DNA from: Planctomycetota bacterium
GTDB taxonomy: Bacteria; Planctomycetota; UBA1135; GCA-002748355
Assembly: GCA_020426005.1 (NCBI GenBank)
Contig: JAGQQW010000019.1
Span: 1 to 41,385 of the forward strand
Direction of reading: 5' to 3'
DNA: 41,385 bases
Shown: piece by piece, positions 8,723 to 17,174 of the stretch
Numbering within the stretch: the stretch's first letter is position 1
Layout of the letters: each line of letters starts with the position of its first letter
Program-made: the position numbers and the translations under genes
The notes under the pieces: model-generated
What the model was told of the DNA's origin: nothing
The model's input: the letters and a program-made list of their open reading frames with translations, nothing else
Database searches by the model: none

Positions 8723-9205
8723 GTGAAACTCGCCTCGACGATTGCCGAACCCACGCGCTGGCGCACCTCGACGTCTCGGGTGCAGATCGGCATTGGCCAA
8801 CTCATCATCCTGCCGTTCGTCCTCATGGCAGGGTGTGGGCTCGGAATGATCGTCGGAGGCGCATGGCTGCCGTACGTGCTGCTCGGGGAGATCATGCGAC
8901 GTCTCGAACGGCGCTTCTCGTGGCTTCGAGGTTGGACCGCTTGGTCCGAGGACCCATCACGAGCAGGCCGCGCGGGATGGCTTGCGATTTGGTTCGCTTG
9001 GGTGTGCCTGTGGTTCGCCTCCGCGTTCACCTGGGCTCCTGCGATCGGGGCCGTGGCCGGACCGTTCGTCGCTGCTTGGATCTTGATCGCACCGCGTGGC
9101 TGGGAGCGGCTGCGTCGTTGGTGGCTCGCTCAAATCGACCGGATTCGAAACACCCGCATCGACTTCCGCACGATGGTCGAGGACTTCGAGCGTCGGAACA
9201 CCTGA
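8723..9205 (+). CDS. Small membrane protein
   Basis: A 160-residue protein starting at GTG. Two hydrophobic regions (about residues 22-57 and 85-122) can hold three to four transmembrane helices, separated by an Arg/Trp-rich loop (RRLERRFSWLRGW). The C-terminal tail is basic (WERLRRWWLAQIDRIRNTRID). No family is recognised. The last 249 bp lie opposite the 3' end of the antiporter gene, so both genes constrain the same DNA. A start inside the first helix (ATG at 8826) is possible but would shorten the hydrophobic segment. Confidence 0.6.
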   Translation: MKLASTIAEPTRWRTSTSRVQIGIGQLIILPFVLMAGCGLGMIVGGAWLPYVLLGEIMRRLERRFSWLRGWTAWSEDPSRAGRAGWLAIWFAWVCLWFASAFTWAPAIGAVAGPFVAAWILIAPRGWERLRRWWLAQIDRIRNTRIDFRTMVEDFERRNT

Positions 9206-10927
9206 GACCGGTGCCGGGATCCGCTGGAGCGCCAAGCCCAGCATGGCGTCCGCGCACGCGAGTTCGTCGACGGCTACGACATCTGCCCCTGCGTTCTCGA
9301 TCTTGAGTGCGCGCGATACGAGCGTACTGCGAGCCAGCAGCTTGATGTCCGAGCGGCGACGCCGAATCTGACGGCACGCTCGCAGCACGGCATCCACGTC
9401 GGGAATCGCCAGAACCACGGCGTGTGCATCCTCGACTCCCACGCGGTCGAGGATGTCCTCGTCCGCGATATCGCCGAAGACGATCTGCCGCCCCTTCGCG
9501 AGTTCGTTCTGCACCGTGACGTGATTGAGTTCGACGATCACGCAGCGATGCCCTTGTGCCTCGAGGTTTTCGGCGAGGCAACGGCCAACGATTCCGAAGC
9601 CAGCGATCACCACGTGCGGTTGCACCGAAACCGATTCGTCGTCGCCGCGAGCATCGTCGGCGCGGAACCACGGCGCACCACGCACTGCATGCAGGCGACG
9701 AGCGACGACAGGCCCCGCGGTCACGAGTCCTGGTGTGACGACGAGCGACAACACGACAACGGCGATGGCAATCGTCGTTTCGTGGGCACCGAGCACGCCC
9801 GCGCTTCCTGCAAGCCCCAAGAAGACGAGGCTGAACTCTCCGGCTTGACTCAGCACGAGGCCCGTCGCGACGGCATCGCCGCCGCGGCTACCACAGAGCC
9901 AACATGCAGAACTCACGGCAACCGTCTTGACGAGCACGAGAAGGGCGGTCGCGAGGATGATCACGCCGAGAGAGGCACCGATCGCTTCGGGATCGAGCTG
10001 CATCCCGACCGTCGTGAAGAACACCGCGATCAGCACATCACGCATCGGGCGCAGCTGCGCAGCGAGGTGATCACGAAACGGCGTTCCCGCGAGTAGGAAA
10101 CCAGCGAGAAAGGCTCCCATCTCGAGACTGAACCCGAGTGCTTCTACCGCGCCCGCAAATGCGAATGCAGCCGCGAGGGCGGTGATCGTGAGCACTTCGA
10201 GCGAACGCCCGCGCAGCGCCTCGGCCAGGACCCGAGGCGCGATGACGCGAAACGCGCTCACGAGCACCACGACGCCCCCGAGCCTCAGGCTCTGATCGAG
10301 AAAGAACCTCTGCCAACCGCCGATTCCTTGCCAGATCGTTCCTTCGTCGGCGGCGTCGATGCCTGCTCCGCCCGCCCACTTCGCGAGCGCTGGGATCGAA
10401 GCGAGCATCGCGAGCACGAGGAGATCCTGAACGACGAGGATCGCCAGACTCGACCGACCACGCGCCGACTCGAGTTCGCGACGCTGCGTCATCAAACGCA
10501 GGACGACGGCAGTCGAGCTCAACGCGAACGCCATCGACACGGCAACTGCCGCAGGGAGCGAAAGACCGAATGCGACCGCGAACGGAATCGCGAGCACGAC
10601 AGAGAGCGCACACGAGAGGACACCGCTCATCAGCATCCGAATGAGCCGATGACGCAACGCATCGATGTGCAGCTGGAGCCCGATGCCGAACATCAGGAGC
10701 ACGATCGCCAGGTGCGAGATCTCGTCGAGCCGTTCGGGAGAAGAAACGAACCCGAACGCATGAGGCCCGACGAGGGCACCCGTCAGCAAGAAACCCGGAA
10801 TCACCGCGAGGCGAATGCGCTGCAGGAGCATCGCGACGATCGCGCAGGAACCGAGGATGACGAGCAGATCGGGAATCGAGGGTGCGGCGAATGCCACCGC
10901 TTCAGGATTCACCCCCGTGATTGCCAC
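8957..10927 (-). CDS. KefB-type CPA2 monovalent cation:proton antiporter with TrkA-N domain
   Basis: About 656 residues from a GTG at 10927; an in-frame ATG at 10999 would add 24 residues of non-hydrophobic sequence before the first helix, so the start is uncertain. The first ~400 residues form a CPA2 membrane domain of about 12 helices, including VVQDLLVLAML with the Gln-Asp pair (167-168) typical of KefB/KefC-like exchangers. A cytoplasmic Rossmann TrkA-N domain follows (GFGIVGR at 443-449, then VIVELNH and GDIADEDIL) and would bind NAD(H) or a similar ligand. The role is K+ or Na+/H+ exchange at the inner membrane. After ALQRIPAPVSG the last ~82 residues are Pro/Ser/Asp/Arg-rich and lie antisense to the small membrane protein gene. 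Confidence 0.93.
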   Translation of the reverse strand: MAITGVNPEAVAFAAPSIPDLLVILGSCAIVAMLLQRIRLAVIPGFLLTGALVGPHAFGFVSSPERLDEISHLAIVLLMFGIGLQLHIDALRHRLIRMLMSGVLSCALSVVLAIPFAVAFGLSLPAAVAVSMAFALSSTAVVLRLMTQRRELESARGRSSLAILVVQDLLVLAMLASIPALAKWAGGAGIDAADEGTIWQGIGGWQRFFLDQSLRLGGVVVLVSAFRVIAPRVLAEALRGRSLEVLTITALAAAFAFAGAVEALGFSLEMGAFLAGFLLAGTPFRDHLAAQLRPMRDVLIAVFFTTVGMQLDPEAIGASLGVIILATALLVLVKTVAVSSACWLCGSRGGDAVATGLVLSQAGEFSLVFLGLAGSAGVLGAHETTIAIAVVVLSLVVTPGLVTAGPVVARRLHAVRGAPWFRADDARGDDESVSVQPHVVIAGFGIVGRCLAENLEAQGHRCVIVELNHVTVQNELAKGRQIVFGDIADEDILDRVGVEDAHAVVLAIPDVDAVLRACRQIRRRRSDIKLLARSTLVSRALKIENAGADVVAVDELACADAMLGLALQRIPAPVSGVPTLEVLDHRAEVDAGVSNPVDLSEPPTTQPLPATRCDQDPSSDERSGHGPDRRSPGERGGEPQAHPSEPNRKPSRAACS

Positions 10928-11121
10928 CGATTGCCCAGCCCAGCCCGCAGTTCGTACGCAAGAAGCGCGGCAGGCAGCGTCCCCACGCTGCCACCGCACG
11001 CGTTCTTTCGTCTGCGGCCAGGGCCATCTTCAGTCGTGACGACGAAGTCACCGTCACGCGGGAACGACGTGCCGCTCGTGGCAAAACGCTGCCGGACACG
11101 TTCGTCCCACAGCGCTGCGCT

Positions 11122-11688
11122 TCAGTCGTTGGCGCGGCCCGAGAACTCGCCCGAATCCGTTTGGATCTTGATCTTCTCGCCCACCTTGATGTGCGAGGGA
11201 ACTTTGAGTTCGAGACCGGTCTCGACCTTCGCCATCTTCTGGATGTTGCTGACCGTATCGCCCTTGACGGCTTCTTCGCACTCGATCACTTCGAGCACGA
11301 CCGTCGTCGGGAGCTGAACCGTCAGCGGAGTTTCGTCGACGTAGACGATGTCCGCGTTGCTGCCTTCGGGAACGTACTTGAGCGTGTCCCCGAGGATCTC
11401 GTCGTCCAGGTGGAACTGCTCGTACGTCTGGTTGTCCATGAACACGTGCCCGTTCGCATCGCGATAGACGTACTGCGCCGGCCGCGTGTCGACGAACACG
11501 AGATCCAGACTGTCACCCGAGTTCATGCGCAGCTCCTTCTTCTTGCCCGTCTTGAGGTTGCGCATGTAGATGTGATTGATCGCTCGCCAGTTGCCGGGAG
11601 TGACGTGCTCGTATTTTTCGATCTGGAACAGATCACCCTCGTAGCGGATGACCATTCCCTTCTTGGCTTCGGTGACGCGAATGGCCAT
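11122..11688 (-). CDS. efp: Elongation factor P
   Basis: A 188-residue translation factor that binds between the P and E sites and relieves ribosome stalling at proline runs. The three-domain length is normal. Recognisable segments are the N-terminal KOW-like domain (KKGMVIRYEGDLFQIEKYEHV), MDNQTYEQFHL, LPTTVVLEVIECEEAVKGDT and the closing KVGEKIKIQTDSGEFSGR. The loop whose tip is modified in other bacteria reads TPGNWRA (residues 30-36): the position of E. coli Lys34 / Pseudomonas Arg32 is occupied by Asn33 with Arg35 nearby, so known lysylation or rhamnosylation would not apply directly. The ATG at 11688 is chosen by homology; no Shine-Dalgarno sequence is seen. No modification enzyme gene is nearby. 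Confidence 0.95.
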   Translation of the reverse strand: MAIRVTEAKKGMVIRYEGDLFQIEKYEHVTPGNWRAINHIYMRNLKTGKKKELRMNSGDSLDLVFVDTRPAQYVYRDANGHVFMDNQTYEQFHLDDEILGDTLKYVPEGSNADIVYVDETPLTVQLPTTVVLEVIECEEAVKGDTVSNIQKMAKVETGLELKVPSHIKVGEKIKIQTDSGEFSGRAND

Positions 11689-11847
11689 ATGGGGGGCTCG
11701 TTGGGACTCTCGAGATAAAAACGTTGTCGGGAGACGATAGTCTGTCGAGCCACGCGCGAGCAAGCCCGCGACGAGGCGCTCCAGAAGCTCGGACGAGAAG
11801 CCGCTGGGGCAGGGAAGGCACCTGCGCGGAGCCTGCGACTCAGGAAA

Positions 11848-13329
11848 CTAGGCGTCACCGTAGCGCGTCCGCAACGCGTCTTTCCAAATCGCCAAGCGCC
11901 TTGCGAACGCACGGATGTCGCCATCCGTCGGATCCAGTCGCGTGTCGATGCCGATTGCGGTATCCGTGATCTCGCGCAAGGACTGGATGTCGGCTACGCC
12001 TCTCCCGGCCACCGTGTGATGCGTCCATGCGGCTTGGAACGCAGCGCCCAGCGCCGCGGCCTCGAGTTCGATCGGGACTTCGATCGGCACACCGAACGCA
12101 GCCGCGATGGTGCTCTGCCAGAGTGGGTTCCGCGCTGCACCGCCGACGATCCGCAGTCTCTCGGGCTTGGATCCGAACTGCGCCAGCCGTTCGGCCGCGA
12201 CCGTGAGGTTGCACAGGCAGCCTTCGATCGCGGCGCGGTAGAGCGTCCCGGGGTTCAGCCATCCCGGACGAAGGGCGTCGAGACTGCCGGTCGCGCTCGG
12301 TAGTGCAGGCACGCGCTCTCCCTGCAAGAACGGCAGCATCACGGGGCCATCGCTACCGATCGGAATCGATAGCGCACGTGCGGTGATCTCCTCGTGCGAA
12401 AGGCCGAAAGCGCTCCGGATCTCTTCGGTCACGAGTGTGAGGTTCATCACGCAGAGCAGCGGTAGCCACCCGCCGGTGGAATCGCAAAACGGCGCCACGA
12501 GACCCAGCGGATCGAGCACGGGCGACTCGGAGCGCACGAAGAGCGTTCCCGAGGTTCCGAGACTCACGACCGTGACCCCGTCACGCACTGCGCCGGCGCC
12601 GATCGCGGCCATCATGTTGTCCCCCCCGCCGGCCGCCACGATCGCACCCTCGGGCAATCCGAAGCGCCTTGCCGCACCCGCGCTCACCGTACCGAGCACC
12701 TCGCCTGCGCCCACGAGCGGAAGCAACATGCCTTCGAGCCGCGAATCGATCGCACGCGCCGCCTCGAGATCCCACGTGCGCGCCTTCGTGTCGAAGAGCC
12801 CGGTCCCCGACGCATCGCCACACTCGGTTGCGAGTCGACCCGTCAGGACGAAGTTGACGTAGTCGTGCGGCAACGCGACGTGCGCGAGTCGCGACCAGTT
12901 GTCCGGTTCGTGCTCTGCGAGCCAGAGGATCTTCGATGCCGTGTAGCCGACGGGAACGGGTCGCTTCCAGAGCGCTTCGAGACGTGACGCCTCCGTCGTC
13001 GTCGAGGTATCGCACCAGAGTTTTGCTGCCCGAAGCACGCGCCCCTCGGCATCGAGGGGGACGAACCCGTGCTGCTGCCCCGACACGCCGATCGCGGCAA
13101 CGCGACCGAGGTCGATGGTCCGACCGACCTGCTGGAGCGTCGATTCGAGAGCATGAACCCACGTGTCCGGGTGTTGCTCTGCCGCTCCTGATGGCAGTCC
13201 CGGCAGGAGTTCGTAGGCCTGCGCACCCCGCGCGACGATGTCCCACGACGTGCCGTTCGCACGAGCGAGGACGAGCACCTTCGTGCTCTGGGTACCGACG
13301 TCGATTCCGAGGAAGAGGTCTCCAGACAT
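11848..13329 (-). CDS. xylB: Xylulokinase
   Basis: A 493-residue FGGY-family sugar kinase that phosphorylates D-xylulose to xylulose-5-phosphate with ATP in the cytoplasm. It begins with GIDVGTQSTKVLVL (phosphate-1 motif). GVSGQQHGFVPLD (residues 81-93) is the sugar-binding segment characteristic of xylulokinases, and the catalytic Asp is in AAGGGDNMMAAIGAGAV (Asp237). LRIVGGAARNPLWQ is the adenosine motif. The ATG at 13329 is 19 codons inside the longest frame and directly precedes the fold. Xylose isomerase lies about 4 kb upstream on the same strand, so the two enzymes form the standard xylose route although they are not adjacent. The pair of palindromes at 13418-13453 sits about 90 bp upstream of this start. 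Confidence 0.95.
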   Translation of the reverse strand: MSGDLFLGIDVGTQSTKVLVLARANGTSWDIVARGAQAYELLPGLPSGAAEQHPDTWVHALESTLQQVGRTIDLGRVAAIGVSGQQHGFVPLDAEGRVLRAAKLWCDTSTTTEASRLEALWKRPVPVGYTASKILWLAEHEPDNWSRLAHVALPHDYVNFVLTGRLATECGDASGTGLFDTKARTWDLEAARAIDSRLEGMLLPLVGAGEVLGTVSAGAARRFGLPEGAIVAAGGGDNMMAAIGAGAVRDGVTVVSLGTSGTLFVRSESPVLDPLGLVAPFCDSTGGWLPLLCVMNLTLVTEEIRSAFGLSHEEITARALSIPIGSDGPVMLPFLQGERVPALPSATGSLDALRPGWLNPGTLYRAAIEGCLCNLTVAAERLAQFGSKPERLRIVGGAARNPLWQSTIAAAFGVPIEVPIELEAAALGAAFQAAWTHHTVAGRGVADIQSLREITDTAIGIDTRLDPTDGDIRAFARRLAIWKDALRTRYGDA

Positions 13330-13417
13330 CGCCGTCCCACGATGCCTTCGGGCCCTCGAGCACGACCGCGGAATGTTTCCCGACATTCCGTCTCATGGGG
13401 GGCTTGCCGATCTGCCG

Positions 13418-13453
13418 ACTACCAAGGTAGTTTTCTCAACTACCTCGGTAGTT
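13418..13453. promoter_or_regulatory. Two palindromic operator sites, probably bound by the adjacent BlaI-type repressor
   Basis: Site 1 is ACTACCAAGGTAGT (13418-13431) and site 2 is AACTACCTCGGTAGTT (13438-13453). Both are dyads with half-site ACTACC and a 2-nt centre. The centres are 21 bp apart, two helical turns, so two dimers would sit on the same DNA face. The sites are 32-67 bp upstream of the BlaI-type start and about 90 bp upstream of xylB, in the only space between the divergent genes. BlaI/MecI repressors bind such short dyads in their own promoters; that this protein binds these is inference. Confidence 0.7.
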
Positions 13454-13484
13454 TTCGAACCCTTCGTTCGTAGGCGGCTGCTTC

Positions 13485-13928
13485 ATGTCCGATCCAAAGA
13501 CGACTCTCGGCGACCTGCAGCTCGCGATCATGCGCGTGCTCTGGCAACACCGGGAGGCGAGTGCCGCCGAAGTGCACCGCCTCCTTCTCGACGAACGCGG
13601 CCTCGCGCTGACGACGATCGCGACCATGCTCCGCAAGATGGAAGAGAAGGGCATCGTCGCGCACCGCGCGATCGGTCGCGTCTTCGTCTATCGACCGACG
13701 ATCGACAGTGAGGACGTCCACCGATCGATGGTCGGCGAACTCGTCGAACGCCTCTTCCAAGGCGATCCGCGCGAGCTTGCGTTGCACCTACTGCGCGAGG
13801 GCGACATCGACTTCGACGAGATCGAAGATCTGCGCCGTCAGATCGCCGAACAACGCGCATCGAACCGAGCGTCGCGCGAGGATTCCCACGACTCGACGCG
13901 ATCCGAGCGGCGCGGAGGTCGGTCGTGA
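13485..13928 (+). CDS. BlaI/MecI/CopY-family transcriptional repressor
   Basis: A 147-residue regulator. The N-terminal winged helix spans about residues 5-75 and has the family pattern LGDLQLAIMRVLWQH, SAAEVHRLL, LTTIATMLRKMEEKGIVAHR, VFVYRPT. The C-terminal helices (about 80-130) mediate dimerisation, ending in FDEIEDLRRQIAEQ. Family members repress their own operon and are cleaved after signalling by the partner M56 protease. The ATG at 13485 follows the paired operators closely, and the stop overlaps the start of the M56 gene (GTGA). No beta-lactamase or penicillin-binding protein gene is nearby, so the regulated function is likely something else, probably envelope stress. Confidence 0.93.
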   Translation: MSDPKTTLGDLQLAIMRVLWQHREASAAEVHRLLLDERGLALTTIATMLRKMEEKGIVAHRAIGRVFVYRPTIDSEDVHRSMVGELVERLFQGDPRELALHLLREGDIDFDEIEDLRRQIAEQRASNRASREDSHDSTRSERRGGRS

Positions 13929-15277
13929 ATCTCCTCGTTCAGGTCCTCGAGGCCATCGACCCGGTCGCGCCGGACATCCTCGCGACGCTGCTCACGTGGC
14001 TCGCACACGGCACGATCGTGATCGCCCTGTTGCTGCTGGTCACGCGCCTCCGGATCCAAGCCCGCGTCGAAGAAGCACTCTGGAAGTTGGCGCTCGTGCT
14101 GCCGTTCTTGACGACGGCATGGACGCGATTGCGGCCCGGTTCGCCTTGGACGTTCCGTCTCGATGCGGCTGCCATGCCGCTCGAACCCGACGCGCTCGGA
14201 GCCCCGGCCTTACTCGCGACTTCGGTTCCTTCGCTCGCCGAACTCGCCGCGCCCCCCTTGGCCTCGGTGCCGGAATTCGGCTCGGCGACATGGATCGTCA
14301 CGGCGGTCGCGTTCCTGACGGCGCTCGGCGTGATCTGGGCAGCCTTTCAGCGAATGCGGCTCGCTTCGTGGCTCGCCGCACGCATCCCGATCGAGGACCG
14401 CGACATCACGAATCGCGTGGTTCGACTCGCGACACGACTCGGCCTCGACGCGAACCTCCGAGTCTCCGCGCGCCACGGACTCGACACGCCGATCGCATTC
14501 GGTGTGCTGCGACCCGAGATCTGTCTGCCACCGGACGCGCTCACGCGGCTCAGCGCCGATCAGGGAGACGCGGTCCTGGCGCACGAGCTCGCGCACATCT
14601 CGTCCCGCGACCCACTTTGGTTCGGTCTGTCGGCGTTGGTCGTCAAATGCTTCCCGTGGCAGCCGTTGTTGCGGGTCGCCAAGAAGCGCCTCGAAACGCT
14701 CGCGGAGTACCGCTGTGACGGCATCGCTGCCGAAATCACGTCGCGAGAAAGCGTCGCCAGCGGTCTCGTCGAAGTCGCGTCGTGGCTCGTGCGGCGCCCG
14801 CGCTTCGGCCTTGCTGGCATGGCCGCTCGTCGTTCGGCATTGCGCGCACGCGTCGAGCGCGTGCTCGACTCGAACGAGCCAGCTCGCTTCCGGCGCGGCG
14901 CTTGGGTCCTGACCATCCTGCTCCTCGCATCGAGCCAGGCGGCGTTCGCGATGCCACGGTTCGAGACGGTGCGCGCGGCAATGCTTCCTGCCATCCAGCT
15001 CGGGGGCAGTGCGCGTGCGCTGTTCGCAGCGCTCGTCACGCTCGACGTCGAATGCGCGCAGCTCGCGAGCGACTTCGGGACCTTGCAGGCCGAGCTCGCC
15101 GGCGGCGCCATCGATGGCACGACGCTGAACGCACTCCAACTCCTCGGTCGCCAACTCAACACGCTCGACGCCAGGCGCATCGCGCTCCGCGAGCGCATCC
15201 TCGAAGCACTCGCGATCGAAGCAACACGCCTCGATCCACCGGTCTTCGAAGCAGACCAACCGAAATCGTCCCGTTGA
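13925..15277 (+). CDS. M56-family membrane metallopeptidase (BlaR1/MecR1-like protease domain)
   Basis: A 450-residue membrane protease starting at a GTG that overlaps the repressor stop (GTGA), so the two are translationally coupled. Helices flank the N-terminal region (about 18-60 and 120-145). The zinc site is HELAH (His220-Glu221-His224), preceded by RPEICLPPDAL, a typical M56 segment; Glu261 and Asp265 in LAEYRCDGIAAE are the likely third ligand and its partner. A further helix lies near residues 325-345 (WVLTILLLASSQAAFA). After it only ~110 helical residues remain outside the membrane, not the penicillin-binding sensor of BlaR1, so beta-lactam sensing is unlikely. It probably cleaves the upstream repressor, directly or indirectly. 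Confidence 0.92.
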   Translation: MNLLVQVLEAIDPVAPDILATLLTWLAHGTIVIALLLLVTRLRIQARVEEALWKLALVLPFLTTAWTRLRPGSPWTFRLDAAAMPLEPDALGAPALLATSVPSLAELAAPPLASVPEFGSATWIVTAVAFLTALGVIWAAFQRMRLASWLAARIPIEDRDITNRVVRLATRLGLDANLRVSARHGLDTPIAFGVLRPEICLPPDALTRLSADQGDAVLAHELAHISSRDPLWFGLSALVVKCFPWQPLLRVAKKRLETLAEYRCDGIAAEITSRESVASGLVEVASWLVRRPRFGLAGMAARRSALRARVERVLDSNEPARFRRGAWVLTILLLASSQAAFAMPRFETVRAAMLPAIQLGGSARALFAALVTLDVECAQLASDFGTLQAELAGGAIDGTTLNALQLLGRQLNTLDARRIALRERILEALAIEATRLDPPVFEADQPKSSR

Positions 15278-15347
15278 CCCCCCAACTCCGTTCAGGGAAC
15301 AAGAATCGCTGAACACGAATCACTGAACACAAGGCAACAAGAGAACC

Positions 15348-17147
15348 ATGAACCCAATCCACACGTCCCTCGCAGCGATGCTCGCTGCCACGCCGCTCTT
15401 CGCGCAGGCGAAGATCGTCGAAGTCAAACCCGACGTCAAAGTCCACGTCGGCACGATCCAGAAGCAGCTCGAGACTTCTACCGAGATCGAGAAGCTCCTG
15501 AAGGAAGTCACGAAGACGGTCGAAGAAGCCAGCAAGGGCAGCATCGGGAGGCTGCTCCGCGACACGAAGTCCGCCGCGAAGGTGAGCACCGCGAGCCCCG
15601 AGGTCGCGGTCCTCGTTCAGGATTCGAAGAAGGCGAAGAAGAAAAAGAAGAGCGAGGATCAAGACGGCCACGAAGGCGACGAACATGCGATCCGCATTCA
15701 CGTCGACGTGGACGGAGACCTCGATCTCTCGTCGCTGAAGGAACTCGGCAAGATCAAGTCCGACGTCCTCGACGTCGTGCGCGATGGGTTGAAGGACCTC
15801 CCGAACCACAAGGCATTCAAGATCGACCTCAACGACGTCGGTAAGCTCGAACTCGGTAAGCTCGACCTCCGGAGTCTCGCAAAGGACCTGGAGGGGATCG
15901 AAGTCGACGTCGCACACATCGGCACCGACCTCGAGGATCTCGGTCAGGACATTGCGCGCAAGGTCGAGATCAAGGTCGAAGGCCTCGGCAAGGACATCGA
16001 AGAGAAGGCCGAGCAGATCGCACGCAGCCTCAGCTCCGGCTTCTCGGTCGCACGAGTTGGCAAGGCGAAGAGCTCGTCGGCTCCGCAGGGCAAGGCGGGT
16101 CAAGACAAGACTCGGCGCGCGATGGAACACCTTCGCGAAGCCGAAGAAGCCCTACGTCGCGCGATGCTCGAACTCGGCAACAAGCAGGCTGCCCCCAAGG
16201 CAGCCCGGAACGCCGCCGAGTCCTTCCGCTGGATCCAGAAGGGCGACAAGGACAGCCGCACCAACCCGCTCGAACGCGTGCTCGAACTCCAGCGCGCCAA
16301 GAAGGACGCGAGCGATGCGCAGGACAAGAAGAACAACAAGGCCCTCGAATGGATCGAAGTCGTCCCCGGTAAGGACGGCAAGGAAACGCGCGTCGAACTG
16401 CGCCGCTCCGTGAACGTCGCCGGCACGGACAAACGCGCCGTGCTTCGCCGCTCCGTGAACGTCGACACCAAGGCCGACGCGAAGGCAACGAAGGACGCAC
16501 GCGTGTTCGTACGCAAGGCTGCACCGCGCGTCGTCGTCACACCTCGCGGAGAGAAGATCCAGAACGTTCGCGTGCGGAAGAACAAGCAAGGTGAGACCGA
16601 GGTCGACGCGATCATCGAGATCGAGGATGTCGACGAACCGGAAGAGATCGAAGAGACCGAAGAAGTCGAAGCGGTCGAAGAACGTCGTGAAGCCGCGCAA
16701 ACCCGCCGGGTCGCGGCCCGCGATCGCGCCGAGGCAGCGCGCGTGCGTGCGGAAGCCGCGCGTGCGACCGCACGGAATCGCGCCGAAGCCGCTCGCGTCC
16801 AGGCCGAAGCTGCTCGCGTCCAGGCGGAAGCCGCTCGCAACGCCATCCGCGCGCGCACGGAAAACGTCCGCGAAGCTCGCCGTCAGCGCATCATCACCGA
16901 TCGCCCGACCAACCGCCCGACGCCGCGCCGTGCATCGGGCGCGCACGAACACCCGGACCTCTGGCGCGAACTCGAGTCGCTTCGTCGTGAAGTCGACCGG
17001 ATCCGCGGCGAGATGAACAAGCTCGAGCGCCGCGCAGCTCCCGCCGCCGGGCGTGGACGCGTGTCGTTCCAACCGGCGCCGCTTCCGACGCAGCCTGCTC
17101 CCGCTGCGATGCCGCCCGCACCGGTTCGCGTCGGCTTCGCGCGCTGA
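15348..17147 (+). CDS. Secreted, highly charged coiled-coil protein encoded with the BlaI/M56 pair
   Basis: A 599-residue protein with a signal peptide (MNPIHTSLAAMLAATPLFAQA, cleavage near residue 21). The mature protein is almost entirely charged and helical: Lys/Glu/Asp-rich to about residue 270, a twice-repeated LRRSVNV segment near 345-370, an acidic stretch (EIEDVDEPEEIEETEEVEAVEE, about 424-447), then an Ala/Arg/Glu coiled coil with short tandem repeats (about 450-510). It ends with another heptad segment (LWRELESLRREVDRIRGEMNKLE) and a Pro/Ala-rich tail. No enzyme motif is seen. Lying 70 bp downstream of the M56 gene in the same direction, it may be the envelope partner, sensor or output of the system. 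The family is not recognised. Confidence 0.82.
   Translation: MNPIHTSLAAMLAATPLFAQAKIVEVKPDVKVHVGTIQKQLETSTEIEKLLKEVTKTVEEASKGSIGRLLRDTKSAAKVSTASPEVAVLVQDSKKAKKKKKSEDQDGHEGDEHAIRIHVDVDGDLDLSSLKELGKIKSDVLDVVRDGLKDLPNHKAFKIDLNDVGKLELGKLDLRSLAKDLEGIEVDVAHIGTDLEDLGQDIARKVEIKVEGLGKDIEEKAEQIARSLSSGFSVARVGKAKSSSAPQGKAGQDKTRRAMEHLREAEEALRRAMLELGNKQAAPKAARNAAESFRWIQKGDKDSRTNPLERVLELQRAKKDASDAQDKKNNKALEWIEVVPGKDGKETRVELRRSVNVAGTDKRAVLRRSVNVDTKADAKATKDARVFVRKAAPRVVVTPRGEKIQNVRVRKNKQGETEVDAIIEIEDVDEPEEIEETEEVEAVEERREAAQTRRVAARDRAEAARVRAEAARATARNRAEAARVQAEAARVQAEAARNAIRARTENVREARRQRIITDRPTNRPTPRRASGAHEHPDLWRELESLRREVDRIRGEMNKLERRAAPAAGRGRVSFQPAPLPTQPAPAAMPPAPVRVGFAR
16791..16832 (+). repeat. Tandem 21-bp repeat inside the coiled-coil gene
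   Basis: Two adjacent 21-bp units (16791-16811 and 16812-16832) begin gctcgcgtccaggc and differ at two third-type positions. Each encodes ARVQAEA, one coiled-coil heptad; more degenerate units (ARVRAEA, ATARNRAEA) precede them and a partial one follows. The near identity of the two units suggests recent heptad expansion by slippage. Confidence 0.85.
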
Positions 17148-17174
17148 AGCGAATCGCGGCAGCGTCGAGGGGCG

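Noticed and set aside
13485..15277. Beta-lactam resistance locus
   Set aside because: The BlaI-like and M56 proteins suggest it, but the M56 protein lacks the penicillin-binding sensor domain and no beta-lactamase gene is nearby.
16791..16832. Tandem repeats as a CRISPR-like array
   Set aside because: The units are 21 bp, adjacent without spacers and encode coiled-coil heptads in frame.
15156..17072. Minus-strand frames opposite the coiled-coil gene
   Set aside because: Their composition only mirrors the Lys/Glu/Ala codons of the plus-strand gene; that gene has a signal peptide, heptad repeats and an operon position.
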